This document shows positions 6,527 through 15,851 of a stretch of 64,000 bases of DNA, one piece after another (the first letter of the stretch is position 1; the number at the start of each line of letters is the position of its first letter). The stretch is from assembly GCA_036260935.1 (NCBI GenBank), contig DATALQ010000027.1, positions 1 through 64,000 on the forward strand, written 5' to 3'. The stretch is from JAEYOM01 sp036260935 (lineage in GTDB: Bacteria > Bacillota > Clostridia > Acetivibrionales > DTU013). The notes under the pieces are model-generated. The model was not told where the DNA came from, made no database searches, and saw nothing but the letters and a program-made list of their open reading frames with translations. A program made the translations under genes and the position numbers.

Positions 6527-8335
6527 TTACTTTGGCGTATGTACAAGGCGGACAGTTACATTTGCGGAAACCTCGTTCATGCTTTTTCTTAAGGTTTTCT
6601 CGGCTGCCGTAACATTCTCGTTTTGCAGCTGTACGCTGAATTTGTGAAAAGCCGCTCCGCTGCCGCTCTCGATATCATAAACCTTTGGAACCATCTCATC
6701 TTTCGTAAATAATGCTACCATTGATTCAACTACGCCCGTCGTCTTCGTCGAATAACCAGCTGCGACCATTGTCTCCATTTTGGCGCCGAATCTGTCTATA
6801 TATATGTCAAAGGGCTTGTCAAGGCAGGGGTCGAAATTTTCTACGGTAGTCAGGAATTTAAAACTGTTCGGGAGCTTTAAGCTAAGTTGTGGCTCGGGAC
6901 TGGTAAAACTCTCATATTTTCCCTGACCCTTTGAAAACGGATCTTCCAACAGTACCAATTGAATGATGTAGGGTGCGCTGCCGCTTGTTTTATAAGTTAA
7001 TTCGCCTTCCGTACCTTCAACAACCACTTCACACTCAAAGCGGACTTCAAAATTGAGAGCATCCTGTACTTCCTGAAGGATGCTGTCATTTCCCGTTCCG
7101 AACAGAACAGCCTCTCTTCCCAGCCGCAGAGCAGGTTTGGCAGCCTTGTAATCATGCTTCTCTCTCAAATCGTCCAGAAATTGCCGCGCAACCTTATTGA
7201 CCCATTCGCCGATCATTTCCATGGTAGTGCGGTCGTCGGGTCCGCCCAGAAGCTGGTAGTCCCTTTCCGCAGATAAAGCAGCAGTGCCGATTGGAAGCAG
7301 ATACTCCTCCTGTGGGTAATAGGCGCCGTAGAGCTTGTCCGCCTTTTTCAAAAGGCGTTTGGCAAGCCTCTTGCATATATCAATGGCCTCCTCTGAGGTT
7401 TCACCGTCATTCAAAAGCGCAACCATTTTCGATGCCGCAAGCAGTTCCTGGGCAATCTCGCCTTCAGGATGATAAAATACCGCAAGAAACTGCCTGAGTT
7501 CATCTTCGTACATCGGTTTATGATCTGCCGGGCAGCGAAGGGACATGGGCTTGGGGGGCGGCGTCTGTATCGGCTTTTTCAGGTAGTCAAGCGCAATCTG
7601 ACGTATTTCCTCGTAGTTGCCCGCGGCTTTTTCCTTTAATTGCGTCATCTTGTGCTCATTGTCAAGGGGATAGTCGTAGATGCTGCTGAAATGCAGAATA
7701 CTGGCCGAGACTCCGCCGTTTGCCTTTTCGACCAGGGCAAGACCAGTTTTTGAGCCATCGTGATTCCCACTTAGCAATATTGGATTAGTTCCCGCATTTC
7801 CGCTCAGCGTCAGCGTAGCCGGTTTATAAAACTGCAGACCGTCCGGCTCCAAAAGTAGGCCGGCCTTTATAGAGCCTATGGACGAACTTTCCACATTTTT
7901 AAGCGCTGTCATGGTTATCGTCGTATCCTGAAGCAGAGCATGAGCGGGAATGACCAGGTCCCATACAAGACCGTCCGGCGCTTCCAGCCTGACCTGCTGC
8001 TCATTGCTGCTGTCCGTATCGTACTGAAGTGAAACCGTAGACGAACTGTCTTTTTCAAACTTCACACTACCTTCAAACGACGTGTCGGCAGTAATTTTTC
8101 CTTCCGCGTAATTTTCAATGAGCTGGGCCTCGCCCTCATAATCTCCTGCGCTTGCTTCCGTTGAGACTGATAATGTTGAATCGGCTTTGTTGCCGGAATT
8201 ATTTTGAGTCGTGCCTGCAAGATCAGTACTTGTAGTGTTTTCAGAACTGCCTTGCATTTGGTTGGTACCGCATGCCGAAAAGGCAAACGTGAATAATAAT
8301 ACTAACGAGCATAAATAAACAACTTTTCTCTTCAT
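6527..8335 (-). CDS. large lipoprotein of unknown function
   Basis: The 602-aa protein begins with a lipoprotein signal peptide (MKRKVVYLCSLVLLF, lipobox FSAC) and a Ser/Thr/Asn-rich linker to about residue 70, so it is anchored outside the membrane. Residues about 100-220 resemble a ZU5/Ig-like beta region (LVIPAHAL, GLLLEPDGLQF, PATLTLSG). The remainder is mainly helical, then beta, and matches no family I know. It is 47 bases downstream of the SLH-RCC1 gene on the same strand and probably in one operon with it, suggesting a cell-surface complex. Confidence 0.75.
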   Translation of the reverse strand: MKRKVVYLCSLVLLFTFAFSACGTNQMQGSSENTTSTDLAGTTQNNSGNKADSTLSVSTEASAGDYEGEAQLIENYAEGKITADTSFEGSVKFEKDSSSTVSLQYDTDSSNEQQVRLEAPDGLVWDLVIPAHALLQDTTITMTALKNVESSSIGSIKAGLLLEPDGLQFYKPATLTLSGNAGTNPILLSGNHDGSKTGLALVEKANGGVSASILHFSSIYDYPLDNEHKMTQLKEKAAGNYEEIRQIALDYLKKPIQTPPPKPMSLRCPADHKPMYEDELRQFLAVFYHPEGEIAQELLAASKMVALLNDGETSEEAIDICKRLAKRLLKKADKLYGAYYPQEEYLLPIGTAALSAERDYQLLGGPDDRTTMEMIGEWVNKVARQFLDDLREKHDYKAAKPALRLGREAVLFGTGNDSILQEVQDALNFEVRFECEVVVEGTEGELTYKTSGSAPYIIQLVLLEDPFSKGQGKYESFTSPEPQLSLKLPNSFKFLTTVENFDPCLDKPFDIYIDRFGAKMETMVAAGYSTKTTGVVESMVALFTKDEMVPKVYDIESGSGAAFHKFSVQLQNENVTAAEKTLRKSMNEVSANVTVRLVHTPK

Positions 8336-8382
8336 TTCTACTCTCCATCCCCGACACTGTCGCTGTAATCTCGCAAGTGAGG

Positions 8383-10653
8383 CTATTTTATGCCAAAGCC
8401 TGTATTCAGGAGTTGTTTTTGCATCTCCTGTCCCTTCCCATTGAAAGCATACTTATTGCAGTTGTATCCGCAGCCCCAAATGGAACCGTCGGTTTTCAGA
8501 ATGTAACTCTCGCCGTCGGTGGCTGCGATATCCCTTGCGCCGCCGGTTATTTTCAAAGGCTTGAGGATATACTTGCCCGCCGCTGTTCCGCACTGCCCAA
8601 GATTGTTATCTCCCCAGCCGTACACGGTGCCGTCGGCCTTCAGTGCGAGCGTATGTGTTGAAAGCGCAACGCTTTTTACTCCGCTGAGCACCTTTACCGG
8701 CTTTTTGACTGAATCGCTGCCATCCGCACCATACTGATAACCTGTGCCAAGCTGGCCGTAGAAGTTATCTCCCCACATCCAGAGGGTTCCGTCCTTTTTA
8801 ATGGCGGCGTATGTTCCTGTACGGTCCGCATATACTGACTTGACATTGTCCATGACCTTATATGGCGCTTTTTTTCGGTTCACTGCGAATCCGGATTCAT
8901 CATTGGGTTCCAGTCCCCAGGCCCACAGACTGCCGTCCTTTTTTACGGCCATCAGCTCATATTCCCCGGGAGCCGCATAGACGACATCATCCATGACCTT
9001 CTGTGGTGTCGTGCAGAATTCTTCCTCCGACCTTGGAATGAAATAGTTGAAATTGCTTCCCCAGACATAGAGCTCGTTATTTTTGGTGATAGCGACAGTA
9101 TTGCTTCCAGATGAATTCACAAATTTTACACTGTTTAAGACTACCTTCGGCTCGAAAAACTTTCCGTATATATCCACTATACCTTGTCCGAGCCGCCCGT
9201 TTTCATCAGAACCTGCACTGTAGAGATCGCCGTTTGAGGTAATAAAGTAATAGGCGCCGCATGCCATCCCGGTTCCGGGAGCGCATGAAGCGCATATGAC
9301 GTCATCGGCAAGCTTCACCGGGGACCGGGTTCCTTCTTCCGTACAATAACCGGGATCCGATTCATCCTCCTTCGGCAGGTAATAACCCAATCCCCATAAG
9401 CTTTTATCATTTTTTATAGTTAATAGAAAACCTGGTAAACTATTGCCGGTACCAGTTCCTGCAAATATCCTGAAATCAGTAAGGAGCGTCGATTGGCGCT
9501 CCTCTGTTTCAGTAACTGCTGTTGTTGGCGGTACACTTTTTTCTATCTGTGAAGTGTTTTGGATTTCCGGCATTTTTTCATACGCTCTGACCGTAAGCGC
9601 TATAGCCTGCTCGCGTGTCGCCATTCCGTAGCCGACGGCTTTTTGGGCCGTTGTGACGGCTTTAGGCATGAAGTTGCCCGAATCGCCGGAGATAATTCCT
9701 GCTTTGGACATGTACTTAGTAGCTTCTACTGCCCACGACGATATATTTTTCTGATCGAGAAAATCTTTAACGCCTGCAATGCTGAAGTTGCCGTTCGGCT
9801 TTATGGCCTTGATCGTTCTGAACAGCATAGCGGCGCATTGTTCCCTGTTTATCAGCACTTTAGGCGAGAAGGTGGTGGCGGACGTTCCATCAGTAATACC
9901 CAGCTTGAATGCTTTCAGGATCTGCGGATTTGCAGTGTCCTTGAACGGGTTAGGAGATGCGGCCGCACTTTCTTTTTCCGTCGCCTTTTCATAGAGCAGA
10001 ACAGCAAGCTCGCAAAATTCCTCGCGCGTGATAGGCTTTGTCATATCTGCGCCGTCCAGGATGTCCGGTATAAGCCCCAGATCGGATGCCTTCTGTAGTT
10101 CAGGTTTCGCCCAGTCCGATACTTTTTTGTTAAAACTGCCGGAACCTATGGATAGTTCATTCGAGAATGAAGAACTTACAAAGCTGACAGGCCCGTCTCC
10201 GTCCCTGTAGCCATATGAGAGTTTTACCTTTATGGTGTAAACATGATCCTTTATAACGATTTCTTTCTCGTTGCCTTCATCCTCCGGGTAAATAGATGAA
10301 GCAATGTATGTGTTTGCCTGGCCCGTAGAGCCAAAGGCCTCGTCAAAAATGCTTTCAGTCAGTCCGCCGCCGAGAGCTTCCCATGAACCGTTATCTATTT
10401 TCCAGTAATAGTCGATCCATGTATATCCGTCTGCCGGACGTTCATCGTTTAGATCCATGAAGCTTTGCGGGAATTTTACCTCCAATTGGAAGTAAGGGAC
10501 ACCGTCCGTATCATTCAGAACTTCGACTTTCCTTAGCGTTGCAGTTTCAACAGAATCCGGCACACCTTCCGGAAGTTCTGCAAATGCATTAAGGGGCAAC
10601 ATGCCGGCTATCAGAATGAATGCCAGTAATATGCACACCAATTTCCTTTTCAT
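8383..10653 (-). CDS. SLH-anchored RCC1-repeat surface protein
   Basis: The 756-aa protein has a signal peptide ending around AFA, a beta-rich N domain (about 30-175), three S-layer homology repeats (about 175-370, with motifs ITREEFCELAVLLYE, LINREQCAAMLFR and TREQAIALTVRAYE), and at least six RCC1-type repeats (about 390-756: LYSAGSDENGRLGQG, LYVWGSN, LWAWGLE, LWMWGDNFYGQLGTG, VYGWGDNNLGQCG, IWGCGYN). SLH domains bind secondary cell-wall polymer; RCC1 blades form a propeller used for protein binding. The product is thus a wall-attached propeller protein. GGGAGG precedes the ATG. It is followed by a lipoprotein gene in the same direction. Confidence 0.9.
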   Translation of the reverse strand: MKRKLVCILLAFILIAGMLPLNAFAELPEGVPDSVETATLRKVEVLNDTDGVPYFQLEVKFPQSFMDLNDERPADGYTWIDYYWKIDNGSWEALGGGLTESIFDEAFGSTGQANTYIASSIYPEDEGNEKEIVIKDHVYTIKVKLSYGYRDGDGPVSFVSSSFSNELSIGSGSFNKKVSDWAKPELQKASDLGLIPDILDGADMTKPITREEFCELAVLLYEKATEKESAAASPNPFKDTANPQILKAFKLGITDGTSATTFSPKVLINREQCAAMLFRTIKAIKPNGNFSIAGVKDFLDQKNISSWAVEATKYMSKAGIISGDSGNFMPKAVTTAQKAVGYGMATREQAIALTVRAYEKMPEIQNTSQIEKSVPPTTAVTETEERQSTLLTDFRIFAGTGTGNSLPGFLLTIKNDKSLWGLGYYLPKEDESDPGYCTEEGTRSPVKLADDVICASCAPGTGMACGAYYFITSNGDLYSAGSDENGRLGQGIVDIYGKFFEPKVVLNSVKFVNSSGSNTVAITKNNELYVWGSNFNYFIPRSEEEFCTTPQKVMDDVVYAAPGEYELMAVKKDGSLWAWGLEPNDESGFAVNRKKAPYKVMDNVKSVYADRTGTYAAIKKDGTLWMWGDNFYGQLGTGYQYGADGSDSVKKPVKVLSGVKSVALSTHTLALKADGTVYGWGDNNLGQCGTAAGKYILKPLKITGGARDIAATDGESYILKTDGSIWGCGYNCNKYAFNGKGQEMQKQLLNTGFGIK

Positions 10654-10850
10654 ATACTGCCTCCCATCTCAGTTTTCTGCTTTTTATATTCTATTACTTA
10701 AGGATATTTATCCATACGAAAAAATTGCGGATTATCTTATAGAATATTGCTGTTTTTACATACGGAGAAATGACAGAGGCGGAAAATTGATGTGGAATAT
10801 GGATGCAAAAATTCAAAGGAACTGTTCGAGTATTACAGAATCAATGTAAA

Positions 10851-10859
10851 TGGTATAAT
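10851..10859 (+). promoter_or_regulatory. extended -10 promoter for the glycerol-kinase-like gene
   Basis: TGGTATAAT is an extended -10; 17 bases upstream lies only a weak -35 (TATTAC at 10831-10836). An inverted repeat TTACA-N7-TGTAA (10833-10849) lies inside the promoter and could be an operator. The rest of the 10654-10895 gap shows no gene. Confidence 0.55.
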
Positions 10860-10895
10860 AAAGTCTGCTATTAGTCTTTTAGAGAGGTAAGAACT

Positions 10896-12386
10896 ATGTC
10901 AGGCTACATTTTAAGTATCGATCAGGGTACTTCGGGTACAAAAGCCCTGCTTTTTGACGATCAGGGCCGGTATGTGCAAAGACATAACGAATCGCACAAG
11001 CAGATCTATCCCAATCCGGGATGGGTCGAACACGACGTTATGGAGATCTACGAGAATGCGGTAAGGGCAATTGATACCGTAATTGCCGAAGCCCATGTCA
11101 GCCCGGAAGAAATCAAGGCAGTTTGCATTGCAAACCAGAGAGAAACCGTTGCAGTGTGGGATAAAAACACCGGGTTACCCATTGCAAATGCTGTCGTCTG
11201 GCAATGCAACCGGGCCTCCCGTATATGCGATGAGCTTAATAACCACGGATTTGCGGACGTTGTGATGGAAAAGACCGGTATGGTCCTTTCACCATATTAC
11301 TCTGCCGCAAAAATAAAATGGCTTCTCGATAACATTCCGGGCGCACGGGAAAAAGCTGTGCATGGGGATTTAATGTGCGGCACGATCGATAGCTGGCTTA
11401 TTTACAAATTTACCCGGAACACGGTCCACGCAACGGATTTTTCAAATGCAAGCCGTACTCAGCTTTTAAATATCAGAGAGCTTTGCTGGGACGATGAACT
11501 GCTCAAAATGTTTACCATCCCCGGACAAATTCTGCCTGAGGTCTTCTCCTCCGATCATATATTCGGCCATATGGAGGTATCATGCCTGTCAGGTAGGGGA
11601 ATTCCCATCACGGGTGTGCTGGGTGATTCCCATGCCGCGCTTTTTGGACAGAACTGCTTTGAAAGAGGGATGACAAAGGTAACGTACGGCACCGGCTCGT
11701 CCATAATGATGAACATCGGCAAGTCGTCCTACCGTTCTCAAAAAGGGCTGGTAACTTCGATCGGCTGGGGCATAAACAATACCGTGGAATATGTTGCCGA
11801 GGGCAATATCAATTGCTCGGGCGCGACAATAAAGTGGCTCGTTGACGATCTGGAGCTGATCCCCGATTCGAAATCCACGGAAGCCTTAGCGTCAAGTATT
11901 ACCGGCAATGACGGCGTGTATCTGGTACCGGCGTTTGTCGGGCTGGGCACGCCGTATTGGGATAGCGAAGCTACCGCTATGATCACCGGCATGACAAGAG
12001 GCACGAAAAAAGCGCATATAGTCCGTGCCGTACTCGAATCCATGGCATATCAGGTAAAGGACATACTTGATATTATGGCGGAAGAAGTCGGTATTGAGCC
12101 AACGGAAATCAGGGTAGACGGCGGCCCGACAAGAAATCGTTTCCTGATGCAGTTTCAGTCGGATATTCTGAACAAAAAAATAATCGTCAATGAGATAGAA
12201 GAGATCTGCGCAATTGGCTCGGCCTATATGGCAGGTTTGGCTATTGGTTTGTGGAAGAGCAGGGAAGAGCTGAAGAGGTTGAGGACATGCGACACCTGCT
12301 TTTGCGCAAGTATGCCCGAAAGTGAACGATCCGTCTGCTATGAGGGATGGAAAAAAGCTGTATCCAGGGTTTTATTCAAACCATAA
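10896..12386 (+). CDS. FGGY-family kinase, glycerol kinase-like
   Basis: The 496-aa protein has the glycerol-kinase layout: phosphate-1 motif DQGTSGTKA, substrate loop NQRETVAVWD (the R and E correspond to glycerol-binding Arg83/Glu84 of E. coli GlpK), Tyr of SPYYSAAKIKWLL (Tyr135 equivalent), catalytic Asp in GDSHAALFGQ (GlpK GDQQAALFGQ), and adenosine motif VDGGPTRNRFLMQ. It phosphorylates glycerol or a close polyol with ATP. Two family signatures differ: the WQDRRT block is WQCNRAS, and GDQQ is GDSH. No glpF, glpO or glpD lies nearby, so another three-carbon or polyol substrate is possible. AGAGAGG is the RBS. Confidence 0.82.
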   Translation: MSGYILSIDQGTSGTKALLFDDQGRYVQRHNESHKQIYPNPGWVEHDVMEIYENAVRAIDTVIAEAHVSPEEIKAVCIANQRETVAVWDKNTGLPIANAVVWQCNRASRICDELNNHGFADVVMEKTGMVLSPYYSAAKIKWLLDNIPGAREKAVHGDLMCGTIDSWLIYKFTRNTVHATDFSNASRTQLLNIRELCWDDELLKMFTIPGQILPEVFSSDHIFGHMEVSCLSGRGIPITGVLGDSHAALFGQNCFERGMTKVTYGTGSSIMMNIGKSSYRSQKGLVTSIGWGINNTVEYVAEGNINCSGATIKWLVDDLELIPDSKSTEALASSITGNDGVYLVPAFVGLGTPYWDSEATAMITGMTRGTKKAHIVRAVLESMAYQVKDILDIMAEEVGIEPTEIRVDGGPTRNRFLMQFQSDILNKKIIVNEIEEICAIGSAYMAGLAIGLWKSREELKRLRTCDTCFCASMPESERSVCYEGWKKAVSRVLFKP

Positions 12387-12406
12387 AACAAATATGAAGC
12401 TCTGAA

Positions 12407-14146
12407 TCATTCACCGTAGAATTCTTCATAGGGTTCGGCCGTTAGAATTCCATCCTTGTAAGAAAGATAATAGGTCATGTCAATGGGCTCTGAAAAAATT
12501 TTGATGTAGTCATTATTTACTATACATGTCCAAACCTTTTCATTCTGCGGGATCGGTTCATTATCAGTATTCCAATAGTTTATTAGTGCCGCTATCTGGT
12601 CAATTGAAGCACGTTTGGCCGGGCAATTATCATTTCCATCAAAATAGGTGCCGATAGACCCATCCTCCGCGTTTACATAGAAAATATTACTGATATATCT
12701 TGTTTCCTCTGTCGTACCATCGACATCGAACCTGTAGTACACAGTGCCTTCGTAGATTTCAGTATCTATTAGTCCTGTTTCTGTATATTCATTTGCTGGA
12801 AATGTATCTTTTATGCCCATTGCATTTAGTGTTATAAACGGTGGCAGCCAGGATTTCAGTTTTTCGCGCGCTTCTTTTGCCGGGATATATTTCTTATTAT
12901 TATTATTGATTTTATTCAAATCGATATTATCACCATAAATAAGTATACTGCCATAGTATGAGGAGCCAGCATAAGGATCCTTGCTACCAGACCTCAGCAA
13001 GCTTACATAGATGAGAGACGACTCGTCCGTGTAGGCAGATATTATTTTTTGGGCTGCATCAATCTGTGATAAATATTCAGATTCATCCAATGACGAATCA
13101 TAAGATAAATTACAATCAACGTAAGATTCACCTGTAAGCTCATGTGTCCCAAGTTCAATTGAAACTTCCAAACCGCTGTGGATCGATTCTATTTCCTTAT
13201 ATATCGATTTACCAAGCAAGCTGATGTTTTTAAGGTCCACTTCAGGAAAAGACTGTTCGGTAATGATATATTCCATACCGTCACTGGCCTGATGCAATAA
13301 ATTAACGTTGTCACTAACCAATTGAGGGTATCCTGTTAAAATACCTTTCAGTCGGCAATCTATCAGGGAAATGTCCTTACAATCATTCAGATTGATAGTC
13401 TCATCTACTGCATTCACGAAATCACAGTTTTCAAATATGGCTTTTTCTACTTTATATAGTTCCGAGACATTTCCGGAACAATCACGTATCACACTATTCC
13501 TGCATAAAATGTTCGTTGAGCTGTCTGCGTATAAACCAACTTCACCGCATCCAAACATAGTGCAATTATCTATCGTAATATTACTGCAGCTTGTAATATT
13601 CAGGACAAAGCCGGAGCATATGAATAATGTAATTGGATTATGACCCATATTTAAATTTTTCAACGTAATATTACTGCAGCCTGCGAAACTCAAAGCATCT
13701 GCATTTTCGTTACCGGTGATAAAATCGACCTGTTTTTCTCCAACTCCCTCAAGAACAATATTATTAAGAGAGTTTATATCATAGACAGTTCCAGGACTTT
13801 TAGCAACTTTAGTCATATCGTAATCACCACCGGGCATCAGCAGAAAATGTCTGTTTGATCCTAGATTGGCATACAGTTCGTTTGCGTTGTGCACGGTTAC
13901 TGTCGTAACTTCTTCCGAAACAACAGCCCCGCCAGGAGTCATGTTACTGGTATTCCCGGTTGATACTGCAGCTGTGCCGACGGTATGAGATGATTCGTTA
14001 CTGTTAATAGTTGTTGTCTGGGTGTCCGGTATAGCCGTTCCGATGGATTTGATTTCTGTGTTTTCTGTAACAGGTTTCTCTGGAGTAGTATTAGAGCATG
14101 CAGTAAAGAGAAAAGCGATTATCAATAGCCACAAAAATCTTTTCAT
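12407..14146 (-). CDS. lipoprotein with right-handed beta-helix
   Basis: The 579-aa protein has a lipoprotein signal (MKRFLWLLIIAFLF, lipobox FTAC), a Ser/Thr-rich linker to about residue 85, then a parallel beta-helix segment (about 90-280) with ladder repeats such as NIVLEGVG, NITLKNLNM, NITIDNCTM, NILCRNSVI and AIFENCDF. This is the pectate-lyase-like/NosD-like fold, used by carbohydrate-active or carbohydrate-binding surface proteins. The C-terminal 300 residues are unassigned. No clear catalytic residues can be named. GAGGAGG-like RBS precedes the ATG. It converges on the glycerol-kinase-like gene. Confidence 0.8.
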   Translation of the reverse strand: MKRFLWLLIIAFLFTACSNTTPEKPVTENTEIKSIGTAIPDTQTTTINSNESSHTVGTAAVSTGNTSNMTPGGAVVSEEVTTVTVHNANELYANLGSNRHFLLMPGGDYDMTKVAKSPGTVYDINSLNNIVLEGVGEKQVDFITGNENADALSFAGCSNITLKNLNMGHNPITLFICSGFVLNITSCSNITIDNCTMFGCGEVGLYADSSTNILCRNSVIRDCSGNVSELYKVEKAIFENCDFVNAVDETINLNDCKDISLIDCRLKGILTGYPQLVSDNVNLLHQASDGMEYIITEQSFPEVDLKNISLLGKSIYKEIESIHSGLEVSIELGTHELTGESYVDCNLSYDSSLDESEYLSQIDAAQKIISAYTDESSLIYVSLLRSGSKDPYAGSSYYGSILIYGDNIDLNKINNNNKKYIPAKEAREKLKSWLPPFITLNAMGIKDTFPANEYTETGLIDTEIYEGTVYYRFDVDGTTEETRYISNIFYVNAEDGSIGTYFDGNDNCPAKRASIDQIAALINYWNTDNEPIPQNEKVWTCIVNNDYIKIFSEPIDMTYYLSYKDGILTAEPYEEFYGE

Positions 14147-14403
14147 TATGAGCCTCCTCGAGTTAATTCTCTGGGTGATCCGGCATGATACGTATTGGTG
14201 CTTTTATAATATCAGCAAATAATTCCAATCTTTTCTATTACATTTTATATATAATAATGGAGAGTGTAAAGCGGCATTCTTTGCAACGTACCATTAGCAA
14301 ATTAAAATACAGGGCATTATTAGTTATCTCGCCAATTTTCAAACATTTATAGTGTAAATCCGTATATCAATAATGTTAAATAAATGGTTGAAAGAGGTTT
14401 GAT

Positions 14404-15795
14404 ATGTCAGAAGATATTACAGCAGGAGACATACAGGAAAGCAACGGGTCTGCGGGGCTTTTCGCAGATGCCGGGCAGACTATCGGGGGTTCGGCTGAAG
14501 TCGCTGTACCTGTAAGGATTGATACATCGGCAGAAGCAACGGCTGAAGTCGCTGTGCCGCCGGCTGAAAAATTATGGACACCAAATTTCATTTTGCTCTG
14601 GCAGGGTCAGCTGGTCTCGATATTAGGCGATGTCGTATATGGAATAGCTCTGGGATTCTGGGTATTGGCGGTCACAGGTTCCACTGCGCTGATGGGCACA
14701 ATGATGGCGGCTTCTACTTTGCCGGCAGTATTGATTTCACCGTTTGCGGGAGTCATAGCCGACAGGACGGACAGAAGAAAGCTGCTTATTTTGATGGACA
14801 TAATACGCGGCGCAGCGGTAGTTTTACTGGCAATTGCAATATTTAACGGTTCCAAAGGGATATGGATGGTATTTGCGGCAGGGATTGTACTAAGCACATG
14901 CGGGGCCTTCTTTTCACCTGCTGTCAGCTCTACCATACCGGACATTGTCCCCAAATCCCAGTTGATCGGTGCAAACTCCATGATGGGAATAATCCAGTCC
15001 GGCTCGAACATCATAGGGAATTCCGCCGGGGGTTTCCTGTTCCAGGTGCTTGGCGCACCGGTTCTGTTTCTTTTCAATGGACTGTCGTTTGTTTTTTCCG
15101 CCTTTTTAAATATATTTCTTAGAATACCCAAGGTCGAAAGAAAAGAAAAACAACATTTCTTCGCCGATATGAAGGATGGATACAGATTTGTCTGGCGATT
15201 CCGGGGGCTGAGAGACATGCTTGCCATCATATCGGTATTGAATTTCGTATCGGTGGTAGCAATTGTTTTATTCCTTCCGCTTTTTCAGCAGACAGAGTCT
15301 CTTGGTCCGGGAAGATATGGAATAGCCATGGCATTTTTGACGGGAGGCATGCTGGTGGCCATGATCGCCACGTCGGCCATCAAATTTGCTCCGGAGAGGA
15401 GATTTAAGGTATTCATGCTTTCGGCCGGTATTGCGTTTATATGCTTCTCGGCTACCGCACTGGCTGAAAATTTCATTTTGATGTGTGCGTTGATTTTTAT
15501 CGGCGGCTTTTTCAATGCGATTATCAATGTGTTCATACACTCGACCATACAGCTTACGGTACCTCAGGATATGCGGGGCAAGGTATTCTCGCTGGTCAGC
15601 ATGCTGGCGCAGTCCCTGACGCCTTTTGGAATGCTGCTCGGAGGCATATTGGGCGAATTCTTCCCAATAAGGGTGATCATTTTTGTGTGTTTCATAGTTA
15701 CGCTGGTTGCAATTGTACCCTTCGGATTTATGAAGTCCTTCAGGCGTTTTATAAATTTCGATCCTGAAAAGGAGACTCTGGAGGATATTCTGTAA
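14404..15795 (+). CDS. MFS efflux-type transporter with acidic N-terminal extension
   Basis: The 463-aa protein has about 12 hydrophobic segments from residue 60 on, and the MFS motif-A loop GVIADRTDRRKL between helices 2 and 3. It resembles the MFS_3/enterobactin-exporter and macrolide-efflux branch. The first 55 residues are not membrane-spanning and contain a short repeat, AEVAVP, twice (encoded by near-identical copies of GGCTGAAGTCGCTGT). Such an extension is uncommon in this family. Substrate unknown. The 257 bases upstream show no gene and no convincing promoter. Confidence 0.88.
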   Translation: MSEDITAGDIQESNGSAGLFADAGQTIGGSAEVAVPVRIDTSAEATAEVAVPPAEKLWTPNFILLWQGQLVSILGDVVYGIALGFWVLAVTGSTALMGTMMAASTLPAVLISPFAGVIADRTDRRKLLILMDIIRGAAVVLLAIAIFNGSKGIWMVFAAGIVLSTCGAFFSPAVSSTIPDIVPKSQLIGANSMMGIIQSGSNIIGNSAGGFLFQVLGAPVLFLFNGLSFVFSAFLNIFLRIPKVERKEKQHFFADMKDGYRFVWRFRGLRDMLAIISVLNFVSVVAIVLFLPLFQQTESLGPGRYGIAMAFLTGGMLVAMIATSAIKFAPERRFKVFMLSAGIAFICFSATALAENFILMCALIFIGGFFNAIINVFIHSTIQLTVPQDMRGKVFSLVSMLAQSLTPFGMLLGGILGEFFPIRVIIFVCFIVTLVAIVPFGFMKSFRRFINFDPEKETLEDIL

Positions 15796-15851
15796 ATTAG
15801 GCTCCTAAAGTATGGAGGTCTGGTTTGCAAAAAGCTGCAGTAATGAACGAA

